Assembly: GCF_000143535.2 (NCBI RefSeq)
Contig: NC_037317.1
Coordinates: 1,302,001 to 1,366,000, forward strand
DNA from: Botrytis cinerea B05.10
Taxonomy: Eukaryota > Ascomycota > Leotiomycetes > Helotiales > Sclerotiniaceae
Length of the DNA stretch: 64,000 nt
Reading direction: 5' to 3'
This document shows, piece after piece, positions 1 through 13,086 of the stretch. The position numbers and the translations under genes were made by a program. Every line of letters begins with the position of its first letter. The first letter of the stretch is position 1. The notes under the pieces were generated by a model. That model was given only the letters and a program-made list of their open reading frames with translations. It was not told the DNA's origin and made no database searches.

Positions 1-3000
1 ACAACGTAGAAGAATTTTGCCAAATTATCTTCACGCTTCTCTATTCTACCAATAATCCTTCATTTATAATTGTTGAGAGAGTGGCCGCCGTAATCATGCG
101 CTTGCTGCAGTACCATATTTCGAGTGTAAGCAAGCTACATCAAGTAGCATTTTCAGTCCTTAATATCGTTTTATCATGTTTCAGTGAAGATCACACCTCA
201 TTTTCGTTTTCAATTGGCCGAAAGTTGCTTCCTATGATATGCCGATTTTGGCAAGTTAAAGCGCTGCACAAAGACGAAATGGTTAACTCTGTCCGAGATG
301 AAATGCTGATTAGTTTGTACTGCACTCATCTACACCTGGAGAGCAATATCATAAGCGATGAGGACGTCGAGCTTCATAGTAATTTGAATGATTTGCTTGA
401 CGCCTTAAGAGCAGATTACTTTAGGCGAACAGACAATGATCAGCTTCAATTGGACGATGTGGAGATTCTAAATTTGAGTTCCCGAAAGATAAGCTGCGAT
501 CCTTTTCGTCTACATTGCTTCCGACTGAAATCTCACAACAATCGTACGGCTGAGCGTAATTGGGCAAACCTACTCGCTCTGGCCGTCCTAGAACGATTGG
601 TGAGAGTCAAAGAGCACGTACTTCAAGTGAATTCCAAATTAGGAGGTGACTTGAATAATCATCCACGGAAGCGTCAACGTATCTCGCAATCATCTGAAAG
701 ACTACTCGAACCTCTAAAGTCCGGCGATCAGAAAGTACTATTGGCCGGTTTGCAATTGATCCCATTCGTACTGCAAAACTGCAAACTTCCAGCTTCTTCT
801 CTAGAAGAATTACTTGATCAACTGAGCAATTTTGCTTTGGATAAGCGTGGTAACATTGCATCATGGGCATTACTTGGTATAGCAAGGTCAGTCAGTGCCA
901 TGTTATCCTTGGACTTATTTTGACTGACCACAAGATCACAGTTGTACTTATCAGGTATGTGCTGCAGGCGAATCATTAGTAGACTGGAAACAGCACTGGC
1001 ATAATGGAGCCAAAGCGCTCACTTTTGCGGGGACCTGTCGTGCCGCTGCTCTTGCACTCCATACAATTCATGCCAAATGCCTATTAGATTATCGTGATAT
1101 TGAAGACAGTGTGAACGCCATCATCACCACGGCTGATATCAGTGGCCCGCCAGTCCTCTGTGACTCGTCAATTTTCCTGATCAATCACCTGTTGCAAGTT
1201 AAGGTTAATGAAGCTCCTGGCGCGAGCCTGGCTGCCTGCCAGCATGTGATCCGTTGGTTTTTCGGAAGATGGAATCCAGGTACGAAGTCTACTGTATTAC
1301 ATCGGATTAGAGCTGACACAACTCAAGCTGATAGATTATTTATTGTTCAATACGGGAAACATTTACACCCTTTTAGCATCATTGCATTGATAAGAACGAG
1401 CCTTGGCCTACCAGGATTGCCTGATGAGTCAGATAGCCGCCAAATAGGAGGTGCGCTGTTTCAGGCATGGCAACAACACTTAGACAGAGAAAAGGTCCTT
1501 CGTTATCTCTTACTACTTGATACCGATGAACCCGTCGAATTAGACTTCGCCTGCCAACACTGTCCGAAGTCTACGGCTGATTATGATGTTATCTTTCGAT
1601 TGGACAGTGCCCACTTTATTTCTACCCAGAGAATGATACTCGAGTTCTTGTCCTCAAAGTGTAGCGAGCTTCTACTATCTTGGAGAGGCTTCAATACGGA
1701 ACGTTCGCAGGTTTCAACTGATATGTATCGAGGCTCACTAAATACATGTGTCACGAGTCTTCATTTACTACCACATTTTGCCGAAGCTAATTTAGAGCAA
1801 CTATCTCTTCTAAAGGATGACCTCCGGGGCCTGAGTGATGAGTTGATGGAATACCTCAGGCGATCAGATGCTAAAGACTTTTCCGCCACCAAAGAGTTTA
1901 TTCATACTATCTTGCAAACAATCCAACCCCATCTACCCCATTGTGACACTGCTCAATTCAAGCATGTCGTAGAACACAATTCTCAATTGCTGCAGTTTCT
2001 ATCCCTTATCTCGGGATATATCAAGAGTCGCCGTTTAGTCGAGGAGTCAATTCCAGAGCGTGATGATGATCCCATGGATATAGATGATGAAATTTCTAGC
2101 CAGATAAGTCACTTGTCAACGGAAGCACAAAAATTGAACATTCCAAGGCGAGCCATGGCGCTGGAAATGAGTTCTTCGTCCTTTTATATAGATACAATAG
2201 GCCGACTGATATTGGCCGCCGACTTGTACGAGTCCTCTGAAAGCTGTGCGGTGCCAAATTCGTTTATTGAGGAGCTGATCTCTATGAAAGATGAAGAACT
2301 ACTCTCGTGTCGTCCACTTATGCGCAGTGTGATTGACTCGGATCTAATTCTGAATGAAACAGATGCGTATCGCATATTCGGGCGCGTGGGGCAAATTCTT
2401 TCATCAGATGATTTCCTCGCCAGCGAAGTTGCCATGTGTGCATGCTTGGACGTAATGATAGGACTTTTGCCTTTCTGGTCAATGGAAGAGCAAAATTCTT
2501 TTGCAAATCATGCTAAACAATTGTATGTTTGGTTTTTACAACGAGTCCAGCGAAACGCCGATTCCACAACCGTGCAGCTAGGCATTGCTAATATGCTATT
2601 ACAACTTTTGCGAGCAAACCAGAATTATGGGAGTGCCCCTTCTCAGCCCTCACCGCGTACAAGTCTATTGGAGCTCCTCGAGAAAGGCAACACTGCTACT
2701 AAATTCTTAATTGGTGATCAGATTTCGACAATATTCGAGCTCTTTACGCTAAAGGAGCATGACAAAATCTTTGTAGATGTGCTTGCACTTCTGCCTTCTG
2801 CACCAGAACTGTGGGAAGGCATCGCGTTCCGACTTTATGTCCTGGCAAAACTAGCTTCCCGTTGGTCAACTCTTCTGCGAAGATGTATTTATCATATTTT
2901 CGAAATTCCGGGTAGAATTCCGGGTACTATTCGACATGCTACTCGGTGCTTGTCCGATGTTGCTTCTGCGCTCGCGGTAGACTGTCCGAAGGAGCTCTTC

Positions 3001-6000
3001 GCATTGTTTGCGCCTCAGATACTCTATACGTGGCTCGAGGCAGAGGCGATAGAGGACATACCATACCAAATCTTTGGCTTCGACGCTCTCGGTGACTTAT
3101 TGGTATCCGTCCAGGAAGAAGTTTCCGCCTTGATAATGATGCGGGGTGATGAGGCTCAGCTAGAACACCTCGCCGAACTGTTGAAGATTCCTGTTGTCCA
3201 ACTGCTTGAGAAATGTTTTGCCAAAGTCACAGCATACTGTATTGCTAACGAGATAAGCATATCACCTTCGAGTGGCAAGAAACACAAAGGCGAGCATCGG
3301 CTGAAAGCCTACCTCGGTGAAGAACTGTACTTGGAATGCGTCAACCTGCATTTCACAGATATACTTGCAACCCTGTTTAATGTTATAGATCAAGAGCAGC
3401 ATGTGGAAAAGTCATTTGCCAAAGAGGAGAGCTTAGTTTATGCCGCAAAAATAATGGGAGAGATCAAATCTCTGAGCTCGTCTGAGATGATCTTGCCTCC
3501 CAATCAGCAGCCTGCATTCAAGGCAAAGTACCTTTTCCACGAAATCAAACTCTTGTGTAAGAGGACAGTTCATGAGACAGGCGATCTATACACCCCAAGC
3601 TTAGTAGCTTTCATTGCTAGAAGACTACTGAAGACTATTCACCCCGCACTTGGTTCGCTGCATGCTTGCTCTGTGTTGCGAAAGCTTCGTGTTCTTATCT
3701 CGCTTGCCGGAAGCGCTGTGACTAGAGGCTATCCTTTAGAAATGCTTCTTCGATCCATAAGACCCTTTCTCAAGGATCCTGAATGTGCTGATGATGCTAT
3801 TGGCATTCTGCAATATCTACTTAGTCATGGCTCTGAGTATCTAAAGCTCTCCCCATCTTTTGTTGCAAGTATTACCCTTTCGATACTCGGATCTCTGCTC
3901 GTATTCATGCAGGAGCGTAGGTCTAGCACAACCCAGGAAAGTCAACACCAAGCGACAATGTCCAAAGCCCAGAAATTTCACATCTGGGTTGGGAAGTATG
4001 CCTCACGTTATGAATCTCCTGTTCTAGCGGGGTCTCTGAATTCAAGTTTCAAATCTCTCATTGCCTCTGCCCAGGAGGTTCGAGCAATTGGAAGTGCTGA
4101 AAGGGGAACAATAGAGAGTACACTACTGGACCGGCTACTAGAGGACGAAAAGAATGGAGGCGCGTTACTGACTCCGCCCGCTCGGAAACTAGCGCTCAGT
4201 ATGCTATGCTCCGAGTTCGAATGCCCTTCCTCTTACCGGAGCGATATATACGGTGAGGATGCAGCTGCCGAAGGAATGGCTGCTGTTGTATGGAAGTCCT
4301 GCAGAGGAAATTCTTCCAACAAGCAATACATGTCTTGGGCTGCGCGGGTTCTCGGAAGAGCCTTTGCGGCTACCGGGCATGTACACCAGGAGCTTTTGCA
4401 AGAATCCACGTTGTCAAAAATCAAGGAACTAAAAATATCATCCAAAGCTAGTTCTTCATCAAGAGCATGCATATTGAGTCTCTTACAATCTTTGATCTTG
4501 GGAGATAATGGCTCGACGGTGGGAATTGTCGAAACGGCGTTGCGTATTATTGTTACAACTCCAGACGCGCAGATCTTGGAGATTGGTCGTCAAATTTTAT
4601 CGCCCCCAGTATTTGAAGCGTCAGCGTGGAATCCTTATCCTGTTCCTCCATGTGAGATGGCAGGACCTACAGATGATAAGGATAGCTTAAGGAAACATCT
4701 CGAGGCAGATTGTATTCTTTCTCCTAATTGGTTAAGAGATCTCTCTATTGCATTGGTCAGAGCTGTCCCTAAAGATCCCATACTTTGCGCCTTAGCACCA
4801 GTCCTTAGAAACGTGCCAGACTTTGCTGATCAAGCATTTCCCTTCATTCTTCACCTCGTTCTCTCTACAGATTTGCCTGCACAAAAGAACAACCGTAATC
4901 AAATATCTAGTGCATTTGCGGCGTGGTTCTCCAGAGGCCAATCCGTTGAAAGGAACAATCTAAAAGCTATAATTAATTCGATTCTGTACCTACGGACGCA
5001 ACCTCTGCCCCACGAGAAGTCTTCAGCGGATCGTCTGCATTGGTTGGATCTTGACTACCTCAAAGTCGCCACAGCCGCCATGCATTGTGGAATGTTCAAA
5101 ACGGCCCTGATATTTGTTGAAGAACACCATTTGATCCCAGTAAAATCGTCTAGACGGTCTTCAACGAATAAGGATGTTGGTGAGGCACCTGAGATACCCA
5201 CAGACTTGCTTCTCTCAATTTATGAGAACATTGATGATCCAGATCTATATTACGGGGTGCAGCAAACAGCTAGTTTGAGCACCATATTAGCGAGACTAGA
5301 ATATGAGAAAGATGGACCTAAAAGTCTTGCTTTCAGAGGTGCACAATATGACAGCCACGTTAAGCAGCGAGATCCCAGAGCTACGCAGGATGCGCAGTCT
5401 CTTGTTAGTGCATTAGATATGCTTAGCCTGAGTGGTCTTTCTCACTCTTTGCTACAAGCACAACAGGGTTCTGGAATAGCTGGTACATCTTTAGATTCTA
5501 TGTTTCGCACCGCACGTAAACTAGAACAATGGGATATTCCGGTTCCTACCAGTGATAATCACTCAGTCACTCTCTACAAAGCTTTCCAAGCAGCTCATGT
5601 TGCTACAAACCGCGGATCTTTCATGAAAGTAATCAACGAAGGACTTGAGGGGACAATGGAACGACTCGTGCGAGATGACCTTAGCGCCAGTGCTCTTCAC
5701 GAGTCTCTTAGAACCCTAGCGGCTCTTTCTGAAATGGATGAAGTGCTTAGCTCTCAAGGATCCGAAGAGTTCGAAGAAATTCTGACAAGATTTCGGAATC
5801 GATCTGAATGGATGAAGACAGGAAGGTAAATATTCCTACACACTCTACCATAATCATAGCTAATACTGAGATAGGTTTGATGACATTAGTCAGTTGATTT
5901 CTTGTCGGGGGACAACTTTAAGCACCCTAAGCCAGCAACCACGTCTTCGAGGCATACTCAATCTCTCCTCCAAGGATACAAGACTAGTCGAGGTACATGT

Positions 6001-8455
6001 TGCACTCATGGCTTCATCGCTTAATCGTGACCACGGTGCCTTACAAGAATCTTTATCTCTGACAACTTCTCTGATTGATCTTATTGAACCGTGCCAGTCT
6101 CTTGGTTTAAACATTGAAGCTGCCGTTCATATGGAGACCGCAAATGCCTTGTGGGAGCAAGGCGAAATGACGTCTTCAATAGGTATATTACGAGCTCTGG
6201 ACAATGCATCCTTTTTGAAAGCGCAGACTATATCCGTTGGTCGTCCTGATCTCTTATCAAAGATCGGTCACCAAGTTTCCGAGGCTAGACTTGAGAAGCC
6301 TGATCGAATCATTGAGAGATACCTAAAGCCTGCCCTCAAGGACTTAAAAGGTTCCGATGGATATGAAGCCGCGAAAGTTTTCCATCAATTCGCCGTATTT
6401 TGTGATCAACAACTGCAGGACCCTGATAGTTTGGAAGATTTGGAGCGAATGAAGAAGTTAAGCGAGATGAGATCTAATGATGTTGCCGACTACGAGGAAC
6501 TTTTGAAGAATGCAACATCTTCGACAGAGAGATCCAGACATCAGAGTTATCTCAAGAAAGCCAAGACGTGGCTCGGACTAGATGAGCGAGAATACCGCCG
6601 CCATTGTTCCAACAGGGACGAATTTTTACGCCAATGCCTGGAGAATTACCTTCTCTCTTTGGCTGCTTCGGATGGTCATGATAGTAATGCTCTACGTTTT
6701 ACCGCCTTATGGCTTGAAAACTCTGCAGAAAACTTTGCCAATGAAGCTGTCGCCAAAGTTTTACCCAAGGTCCCTAGTCGAAAATTTGCTACGTTGATGA
6801 ACCAGCTAAGTTCTCGCTTACTCGAGAATGACTCAAAATTTCAGCAACATCTCTTTGGTCTAGTTCTACGAATATGTATGGATCATCCATACCACGGTAT
6901 GTACCAGATATATGCTGGGTCCCACAGTCGGCCAAACACCAAAGATGAAGTAGCTGTTTCAAGAAATAAAGCAACTCTCAAGGTTTCAGAGCAACTACAA
7001 AGAGCTGAGAGCTCGCGGGCAATTTGGACCGCGTTAAATTATGTCATACAGCCATACACTCACCTTGCGGGCGAGAAAGATGATCAGAAATACAAAACGG
7101 GCAAAAAGCTTTCCATTAAAGACTCCCCTTCAGGTTTGAGACTCAACAACATTCTAAAGAAGTACCCAATACCTCCTCCGACAATACACATAGATCTTCG
7201 CGCAGATAAAAACTATTCTAAGGTGCCAAAAATGGTGAAGTTCGAGTCACAGATGAGTATAGCATCCGGAGTAAGTGCACCAAAAATCATCACTGCTGTG
7301 GCGGATAATGGAGCGCGATTTAAACAATTAGTAAGTATCCAAAATAGTAGGTTTCACTATCATAGTTAACGTATATCAGGTAAAAGGTGGCAATGATGAT
7401 CTGCGTCAAGATGCCATCATGGAACAGGTATTTGCTCAAGTCAGTGAACTCTTGAAAACGAACAGAGCTACTCGACAAAGAAACCTCAGCATCAGAACGT
7501 ACAAAGTCCTACCATTGACCTCGATAGCCGGAGTCATCGAATTTGTGCCAAACACAATTCCGTTGCATGAATATCTCATGCCAGCACATGAGCGTTTCAA
7601 TCCGAAAGATCTAAAAGGGAATGTATGCCGTAAAGAGATTGGGGAAGTCCAAGGTCAACCAACGGAAGTAAGAATCAAGAAATATAGATTGGTCATCGAT
7701 CGTTTTCGTCCCGTTATGCATTATTTTTTCACAGAACACTTCAACGATCCCGACGAATGGTTCACCAAGCGTCTAGCATACACTCGTAGCACAGCTGCTA
7801 TATCGATTCTAGGTCACATTCTCGGATTGGGCGACAGGCATGGTCACAACATTCTTCTTGATTTTGAGAGCGGTGAAGTAGTACATATCGATCTTGGTGT
7901 GGCCTTTGAAATGGGTCGGGTTCTTCCGGTCCCCGAATTGGTACCTTTCCGTCTCACCCGCGATATTGTCGACGGAATGGGCATAACAGAAACCGAAGGT
8001 GTATTCAGGCGGTGCTGTGAATTCACTCTTTCTGCTTTGCGTAAGGAAGCTTATAGTATCATGACTATTCTTGACGTTCTGCGATATGATCCATTGTACA
8101 GCTGGTCTATATCACCCGTGCGACTTGCAAAATTGCAGGTGGCGCAAAGTGTTGCGCCGGAACCTGGTATGGGGCATCAGAGAGGTGGCGAAAGGCAAAC
8201 TGTCAACCAACCGAGTGAAGCTGATAAAGCTCTTACCGTGGTCAACAAGAAATTGTCAAAGACATTAAGTGTAGAGGCCACAGTCAATGATTTGATCAAT
8301 CAAGCGAGAGATGAGAAGAATTTGGCGGTTTTGTATTCAGGTATGTTCTACCCCCCCCCCCCCTCTATCTCTCCCATTCTTCATCTAAAATGCCGATATT
8401 ATCTCTTCACAACGAACGCTGATTGATATCTATAGGTTGGGCTGCATACGCATAA
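1..8455 (+). CDS. tel1: Tel1/ATM-family serine/threonine protein kinase, 5' partial
   Basis: This is a PI3K-like checkpoint kinase that signals DNA double-strand breaks and maintains telomeres in the nucleus. The reading frame is open to the window edge (codons from base 3), so the N-terminus lies outside; about 2,731 residues are visible. Five exons: 3-890, 955-5825, 5875-7330, 7380-8340 and 8436-8455. Joins are supported by protein continuity: exon 4 opens with [18 protein letters not shown], the kinase nucleotide-binding region. The catalytic loop [11 protein letters not shown] and the metal-binding stretch [10 protein letters not shown] follow, then [13 protein letters not shown], which favours ATM/Tel1 over ATR/Mec1. 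The last, tiny exon supplies the FATC terminus ending GWAAYA. The upstream part is helical-repeat (HEAT/FAT) sequence without clear motifs. The last intron holds a run of about a dozen C. Confidence is high for identity; intron 1 is the least certain join. Confidence 0.95.
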
Positions 8456-8864
8456 AGGGTAGTAGCTAAGCTGTGTACCATATATGCAGCAAATATTCAT
8501 AATCTCAATTTATTAATTAGCGGGCATAGCTTGGTGTTATAGATTAGTAAATCTCTCCAAAATAATATCTGCGATATATGATCATCATTTTAAAGATTTT
8601 TAACGAAGTGGAACTAAGTTTCTTTGAGTTCTGAGAAGTTGGCGGATCGAAATTACCACTTTTAAAATGCACTGTCAACTATCTCACAAACGTTATTCAC
8701 TATGATGGAATGAAGTCAAATATAATGATGGAACGAGGTCACTGAACCTTAAGATCAGAATAGGGCTTCGTATTGCACTGACTAGGTATTACTAGGGAAC
8801 CTCTAAAGTTGAACACCGAAGAGCCTTCTTTCGTTCCTATTTCGCAAAAATACACCCCTTCCGT
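8456..8864. other. Intergenic, tel1 3' flank
   Basis: About 400 bases between the ends of two convergent genes. It is AT-rich with short direct echoes (tgatggaatgaagtcaaa / tgatggaacgaggtc near 8703-8740). It presumably holds both 3' untranslated regions. No gene seen. Confidence 0.5.
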
Positions 8865-9008
8865 TCAGCCACAATTCTCTCCTTCCAAAATCTCAAAGTA
8901 ATAGTCGGCTTGCTGACTAGTCATTGGGGTGTTGCATGAGCTGCACATAGGTGTCTCGTCACCGGTAAGTAGGGTGGCTTTACAATTGGAGCAATACCAA
9001 AGAGCCAT
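8865..9008 (-). CDS. 47-residue zinc-ribbon-like micro-protein
   Basis: A single-exon minus-strand frame starts at ATG 9006-9008 and ends with TGA at 8865-8867. The product has 47 residues and carries two CxxC pairs, YCSNCK at residues 5-10 and MCSSCN at 21-26, the classic spacing of a treble-clef or zinc-ribbon fold, followed by an acidic amphipathic tail (YYFEILEGENC). It begins MALW and has no signal peptide. A TATATAAG element lies about 130 bases upstream on the same strand (near 9133-9140), a reasonable core promoter. The two knuckles, the good start and the promoter argue for a real gene. I do not recognise the family. It could bind zinc in a protein or RNA complex; that is inference. 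Confidence 0.6.
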   Translation of the reverse strand: MALWYCSNCKATLLTGDETPMCSSCNTPMTSQQADYYFEILEGENCG

Positions 9009-10819
9009 GTTGAATTGAATATGCGAGTTGTTTTGATTTGGTGCTTGTATGTATGTGTTCTTTGCGGATATGCTTCTGGTAGGTTTTGAAGCTTATGAAT
9101 AGTAATTTGGGGAAGAGAAGATCAGGCACTTCTTATATACACATACTGTACACATTATTCACGGAATTTCTGAATAGGAGCTGTGTGAATGATTGCAGAT
9201 ATCCCATTCATACTGTTGCTCTTGTATCATTTGTTTTGATTCCATTCGAGTAACATACAAGCAGTACTCGAGATTCACGACTTCGAATAAGTATTACAAT
9301 ACTAATCATGAATTGGCCCGCCCTAGACACCCAAATTCACTCTTTCACATCCCAATTTCTTTTGTTGCATATCTTATACGAATCGGATGAGTTTTTTATT
9401 GGCTGGATCAAGACCTGCGTCTCAACCCGAACCCCATATTCGCCCTTGTGTATGTAATCTCGATATCACTAGTGGGATTTGCAATTTATTGGTCCCGTCA
9501 AGATGTTTATATTAACTCTTAAATCTCAAATCTCAAATCTCTAATGAACATTGACACTTCCATAAAAACGGCTCTCCTCTGGCTTGTTTGAACGGTTTTG
9601 CTTATCAAGTATTCCATTCCAACATTCCTGTCGAGATGAAAATCGGTGCTAAGAATTCCAAAAAGGTCCAATTCACATTAACTATTTTCTACAGGGTACG
9701 TTAAGCATATCTAGCAAGGAATTTTTCAACCCTATATACATTGTCAACCCAGGGCAAATTCCTATGTTGGCTTAAAGGCATCAATGACTCCAACAACTTG
9801 GAGCTTTCAGAGTTATGAAATCTCCCTTTATATCTCGACACGAATGAGATATCAAAAAATGAGATGCCAAAAATTTATCCTTACATCACAATCTTTCTTC
9901 CCGATCATCTATTGGTTCGTACGGACCCTGTCATTGGCATGTGGGTCTAGAATCATCAATCCTTTTGAGCATAGCCTAAAAAATTCTCTTCAGTGCTTCT
10001 GCACAACCAATCATAAGCCGTATTTTCGGTACCGACGCGGAGATACACAAAGGCCGGCTCGGGAGACACTCGTTGCCCGCTCCCGATGTCCGTTTGAGCA
10101 AGGGCTTCTCAGCCCACATCCCTCGTGTAAGCGAGGGAAATGAAATTACCAAAGGGGGCGGAGTCTCATTGTCTCATTCCATGTGTCAGCCTTACGGGTC
10201 TTTACACTGTTTACCAACTCTTATCGACCGAAGAGCTTTTCCTGGCATCTGCCTATCGAATTGCAGAAGGTGACTGAGCGCGAAGCACGAAACAAATATG
10301 TAATGGCTTCCCGATGTTCTTTCGCGAATGTGCATTGACCCATAGGATCTCGCTAAATACGAGATTACGAGATTCATCCCGAATTGTTCCAAAAAGGGTA
10401 ACGAAGAAGTTCGGACGCGTCAACGCATGGGATAGGAGTGGGCTGTGTCAGAATGAAATGCTAGCTCGTTTACACGAGGTGTGCTGTTGATATATGCATA
10501 TCGACATGTTCTCTTGCATGGATCTGAGCTTTGGTACAAGATAGGCATCTAGAAAATGAATATATTATCCTCCGTCCCCTTCTCTATCATCGGTTATCAG
10601 ATTCTCCATAATAGGCTATTTTTGCCGTTCCGGACTCTCCAATTTTGTATACTTCAAAACAAAGTCGCTCGTTACTATTAGGTATTTTTTATACTATCGA
10701 ATTTTGATATCGAAGTTAGACTTGAATATCCAGAACTCGTCAGATCACCACATCCAAAAAAAAAAAAGTTACGACCCTCCTTGTTTTGTATCTAGCTCTT
10801 GAAAACATTCCGTGTGAAG
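9009..10819. other. Long AT-rich intergenic region
   Basis: About 1.8 kb. The first 200 bases are the promoter side of the micro-gene, with the TATATAAG element on the minus strand. Short open frames exist (longest about 119 codons at 9784-10143) but have no recognisable domain, and I regard them as chance. A GC-richer island at 10059-10138 can form three successive stem-loops (listed separately). The last 100 bases precede the RTA1-like gene and include an A-run at 10757-10767. Confidence 0.5.
10059..10138. other. Three consecutive stem-loops in a GC-rich island
   Basis: Three perfect inverted repeats lie within 80 bases: TCGGGAG (10059-10065) with CTCCCGA (10080-10086); GGGCT (10102-10106) with AGCCC (10111-10115), loop TCTC; and TCCCTCG (10119-10125) with CGAGGGA (10132-10138). 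The surroundings are AT-rich. It does not fit tRNA, 5S or a spliceosomal RNA that I recognise. It might be a structured RNA or a remnant of a mobile element. Confidence 0.35.
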
Positions 10820-11975
10820 ATGCCCTCCAAAAGTACGTCTCCCAAAGCAAGCCAAGTTCTCAAAAACTTATACCTATTTCACAGATTCTAGTTATTACGA
10901 CTACGACCCGTCAAAAGGGGCTGCGATTGCTTTTGCCATACTATATACAGCCAGTTTCATATACACAGTTGCCCAGTACATATGGCTCAAAAGCTGGTTC
11001 TGGTTGTTCATGGTACTAGCAGCAGCTAGTAAGTTTTACTACGTCCCAGAGAAAACATTAGAAGCATAACACTAATACATATACCCAACAGTGGAATCTG
11101 TCGGATACATAGCTCGAGTAGACTCAGTATATAACACCGATAACAGAAGTGAGTAAAGAAACACGGTATGAATCATTCAGATGCTAACAAATCAGACGCA
11201 TATATCATCCAATTTGTTCTCATTTTCCTCGCGCCTGCGCTTATGGCTGCGTCTTGCTACATGGCAATGGTGCGTCCCTGTCTCTCCATCTTGCCCATCA
11301 CATTATCCTTCACGACACCAATCTAACAACACATCAGGGCCGGGTAATCCTCCACGTCACACCCCTTTCCTTCCGCAGCGTCAAGAACCTCTGGGTGCCA
11401 CCCCGCTGGATGACGCCCATCTTCGTAACGTGCGACATCATCGCCTTTTTAATCCAAGTATTCGGCGCCACGTCCGCCACCTCCAAAGATTCAAAGACTG
11501 TTCAACGCGGTTACAATGTCATGAAAGTCGGTCTGGTTATCCAATTAGTCTGTTTTGGATTTTTCCTGCTCGTTTCTCTGAGATTCTATTTCGTTTCGAA
11601 GAAATTTGAAAGTTCGTGGCCGGATCGACAGTGGAAAAAATTGCTGATGGCGATTAATATTGCTAGCGGGTTAATCTTTGTACGTCTTCGCCTGTTGGCT
11701 CGGGTGCGTCAGGGTTTGAGTACTAACAGATATATATCCAGGCTCGTTCGATATACCGAATGGTAGAATTCACAACCGGCTTCGATGGATATCTCTCGGT
11801 CCACGAATGGAATTTCTATGTGTTTGAGGCTGCGTTGATGCTCCCGGTTTTGGTGCTGTTTAATGTGTATCATCCTGCGAAATTCTTGACAAATGTCGGT
11901 TGGAAACAGCAGAAAGAAAAGTCGCATCTTCCTTTGAGTGGATCGAGCTTGCAAGATCTGAGTTCGCGGTATTGA
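10820..11975 (+). CDS. RTA1-family multi-spanning membrane protein
   Basis: RTA1-like proteins are fungal seven-helix plasma-membrane proteins linked to lipid translocation and resistance to toxic lipophilic compounds. Six exons give 287 residues: 10820-10832, 10885-11028, 11092-11148, 11196-11269, 11338-11679 and 11742-11975. All introns are 47-68 bases with clear acceptors; the last has a TACTAAC-type branch site. The N-terminal segment reads YDYDPSKGAAIAFAILYTAS, followed by further hydrophobic helices. The C-terminal signature is RSIYRMVEFTTGFDGY, then an HEWNFYVFEA segment and a final helix ending NVYHPAKFL, diagnostic for the family. The tail after the last helix is short and polar. The very short first exon (MPSK) is the least certain part. 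Substrate cannot be inferred. Confidence 0.9.
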
Positions 11976-13086
11976 GTATTGATTAAGGATGAATGTTAAT
12001 GGTTGATTGGGTATGAATAGGTTGGGTAAATACATTGGCATGGATAGAGAGATTCAAGAGGAGGATGTTTGTTTCAGCATGGTTTATAGATGTTGTACAC
12101 TTAGGTTGGACAAGATATCGGAATCACATTGGAGATTTCAGGTTTGGCGTTGAATCTGGTTGATGTTTCACGGCCTTCTAACAATGCTTTCGGGGTTCGA
12201 TCAGAGTGTTCAATAATCCCTATTAGTAGATTAGTTGTGAGTATTGTGGGTGTTTAATATCAAAAGCAATTAACAAGTATTAGACGTGGTGCCAATCCTC
12301 TAAATCATTATTCTCTTTGTACAGATAGGCTGGATAAAGTTTTTTTTAGATATCCCAATTTACTGTGATAGTTCAAGATTTGTTCATACACCACCATGAA
12401 ATGCTAATAGCTTTTTCGTTCCAACAACATTCTCATGATACTCCACTAATAAGTGCTCACATCCTCACATGTCACTTGCTTTGGTGTATTCTCTAATTAA
12501 GGGTTGAAATCATCTAGCGGTGATGTATCCGTATCCCCTGAAGCCTAACTTTCTACAAGAGTTCGATGATATCACAATTTGTATGTATCACAAAAATTTG
12601 AAGCCAATATGAATGACTTGGCTTCTTAAAATTCAATTCACAAGTGTGCATAAGACTATATCATAAGTCACATACACAAGATTCGGAATTGACCAAGGTC
12701 CTCTTGTCTGAAGTGAGATGTGAGTTGTTTTTTTTTTTTTTTTAACATCAGGCAAGTAAGCTTGCAAATAACCCCCCCATTATCCAATCCTACACTTGCC
12801 TAATCCTGTGACTGAGTTTCTAGTCTCGTTCTTCTACTTCAAATCTGCAATGAGAATTATCTCTGATATTCCTCCTCCCCTCTTGATCTTCATTCTCTGA
12901 TTTCTTTTCTATTGGTCCAACTCTATGTCATGGAACAAACCCTGATTTATGCGTGGGATTAATCCTCTCTCCACGTAATCCTCTTCGATTATTTTCTGTC
13001 ATTCGGCTCGTTTCTCTCCCCAATTGGCCCTGTCATTCGTATAAGTTTCTCTCCATTCTTGAATTGCGTTTTCGACTTGCTCCTTT
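11976..13086. other. Intergenic region with a poly-T tract
   Basis: About 1.1 kb of AT-rich sequence downstream of the RTA1-like gene. A T run of about 17 bases lies at 12727-12743. Short open frames only; no domain or RNA gene recognised. The last part lies at the 3' side of the small minus-strand gene model that follows. Confidence 0.45.

Noticed and set aside
9784..10143. 119-codon plus-strand frame
   Set aside because: No domain, erratic composition, and it runs through the stem-loop island; most likely chance.
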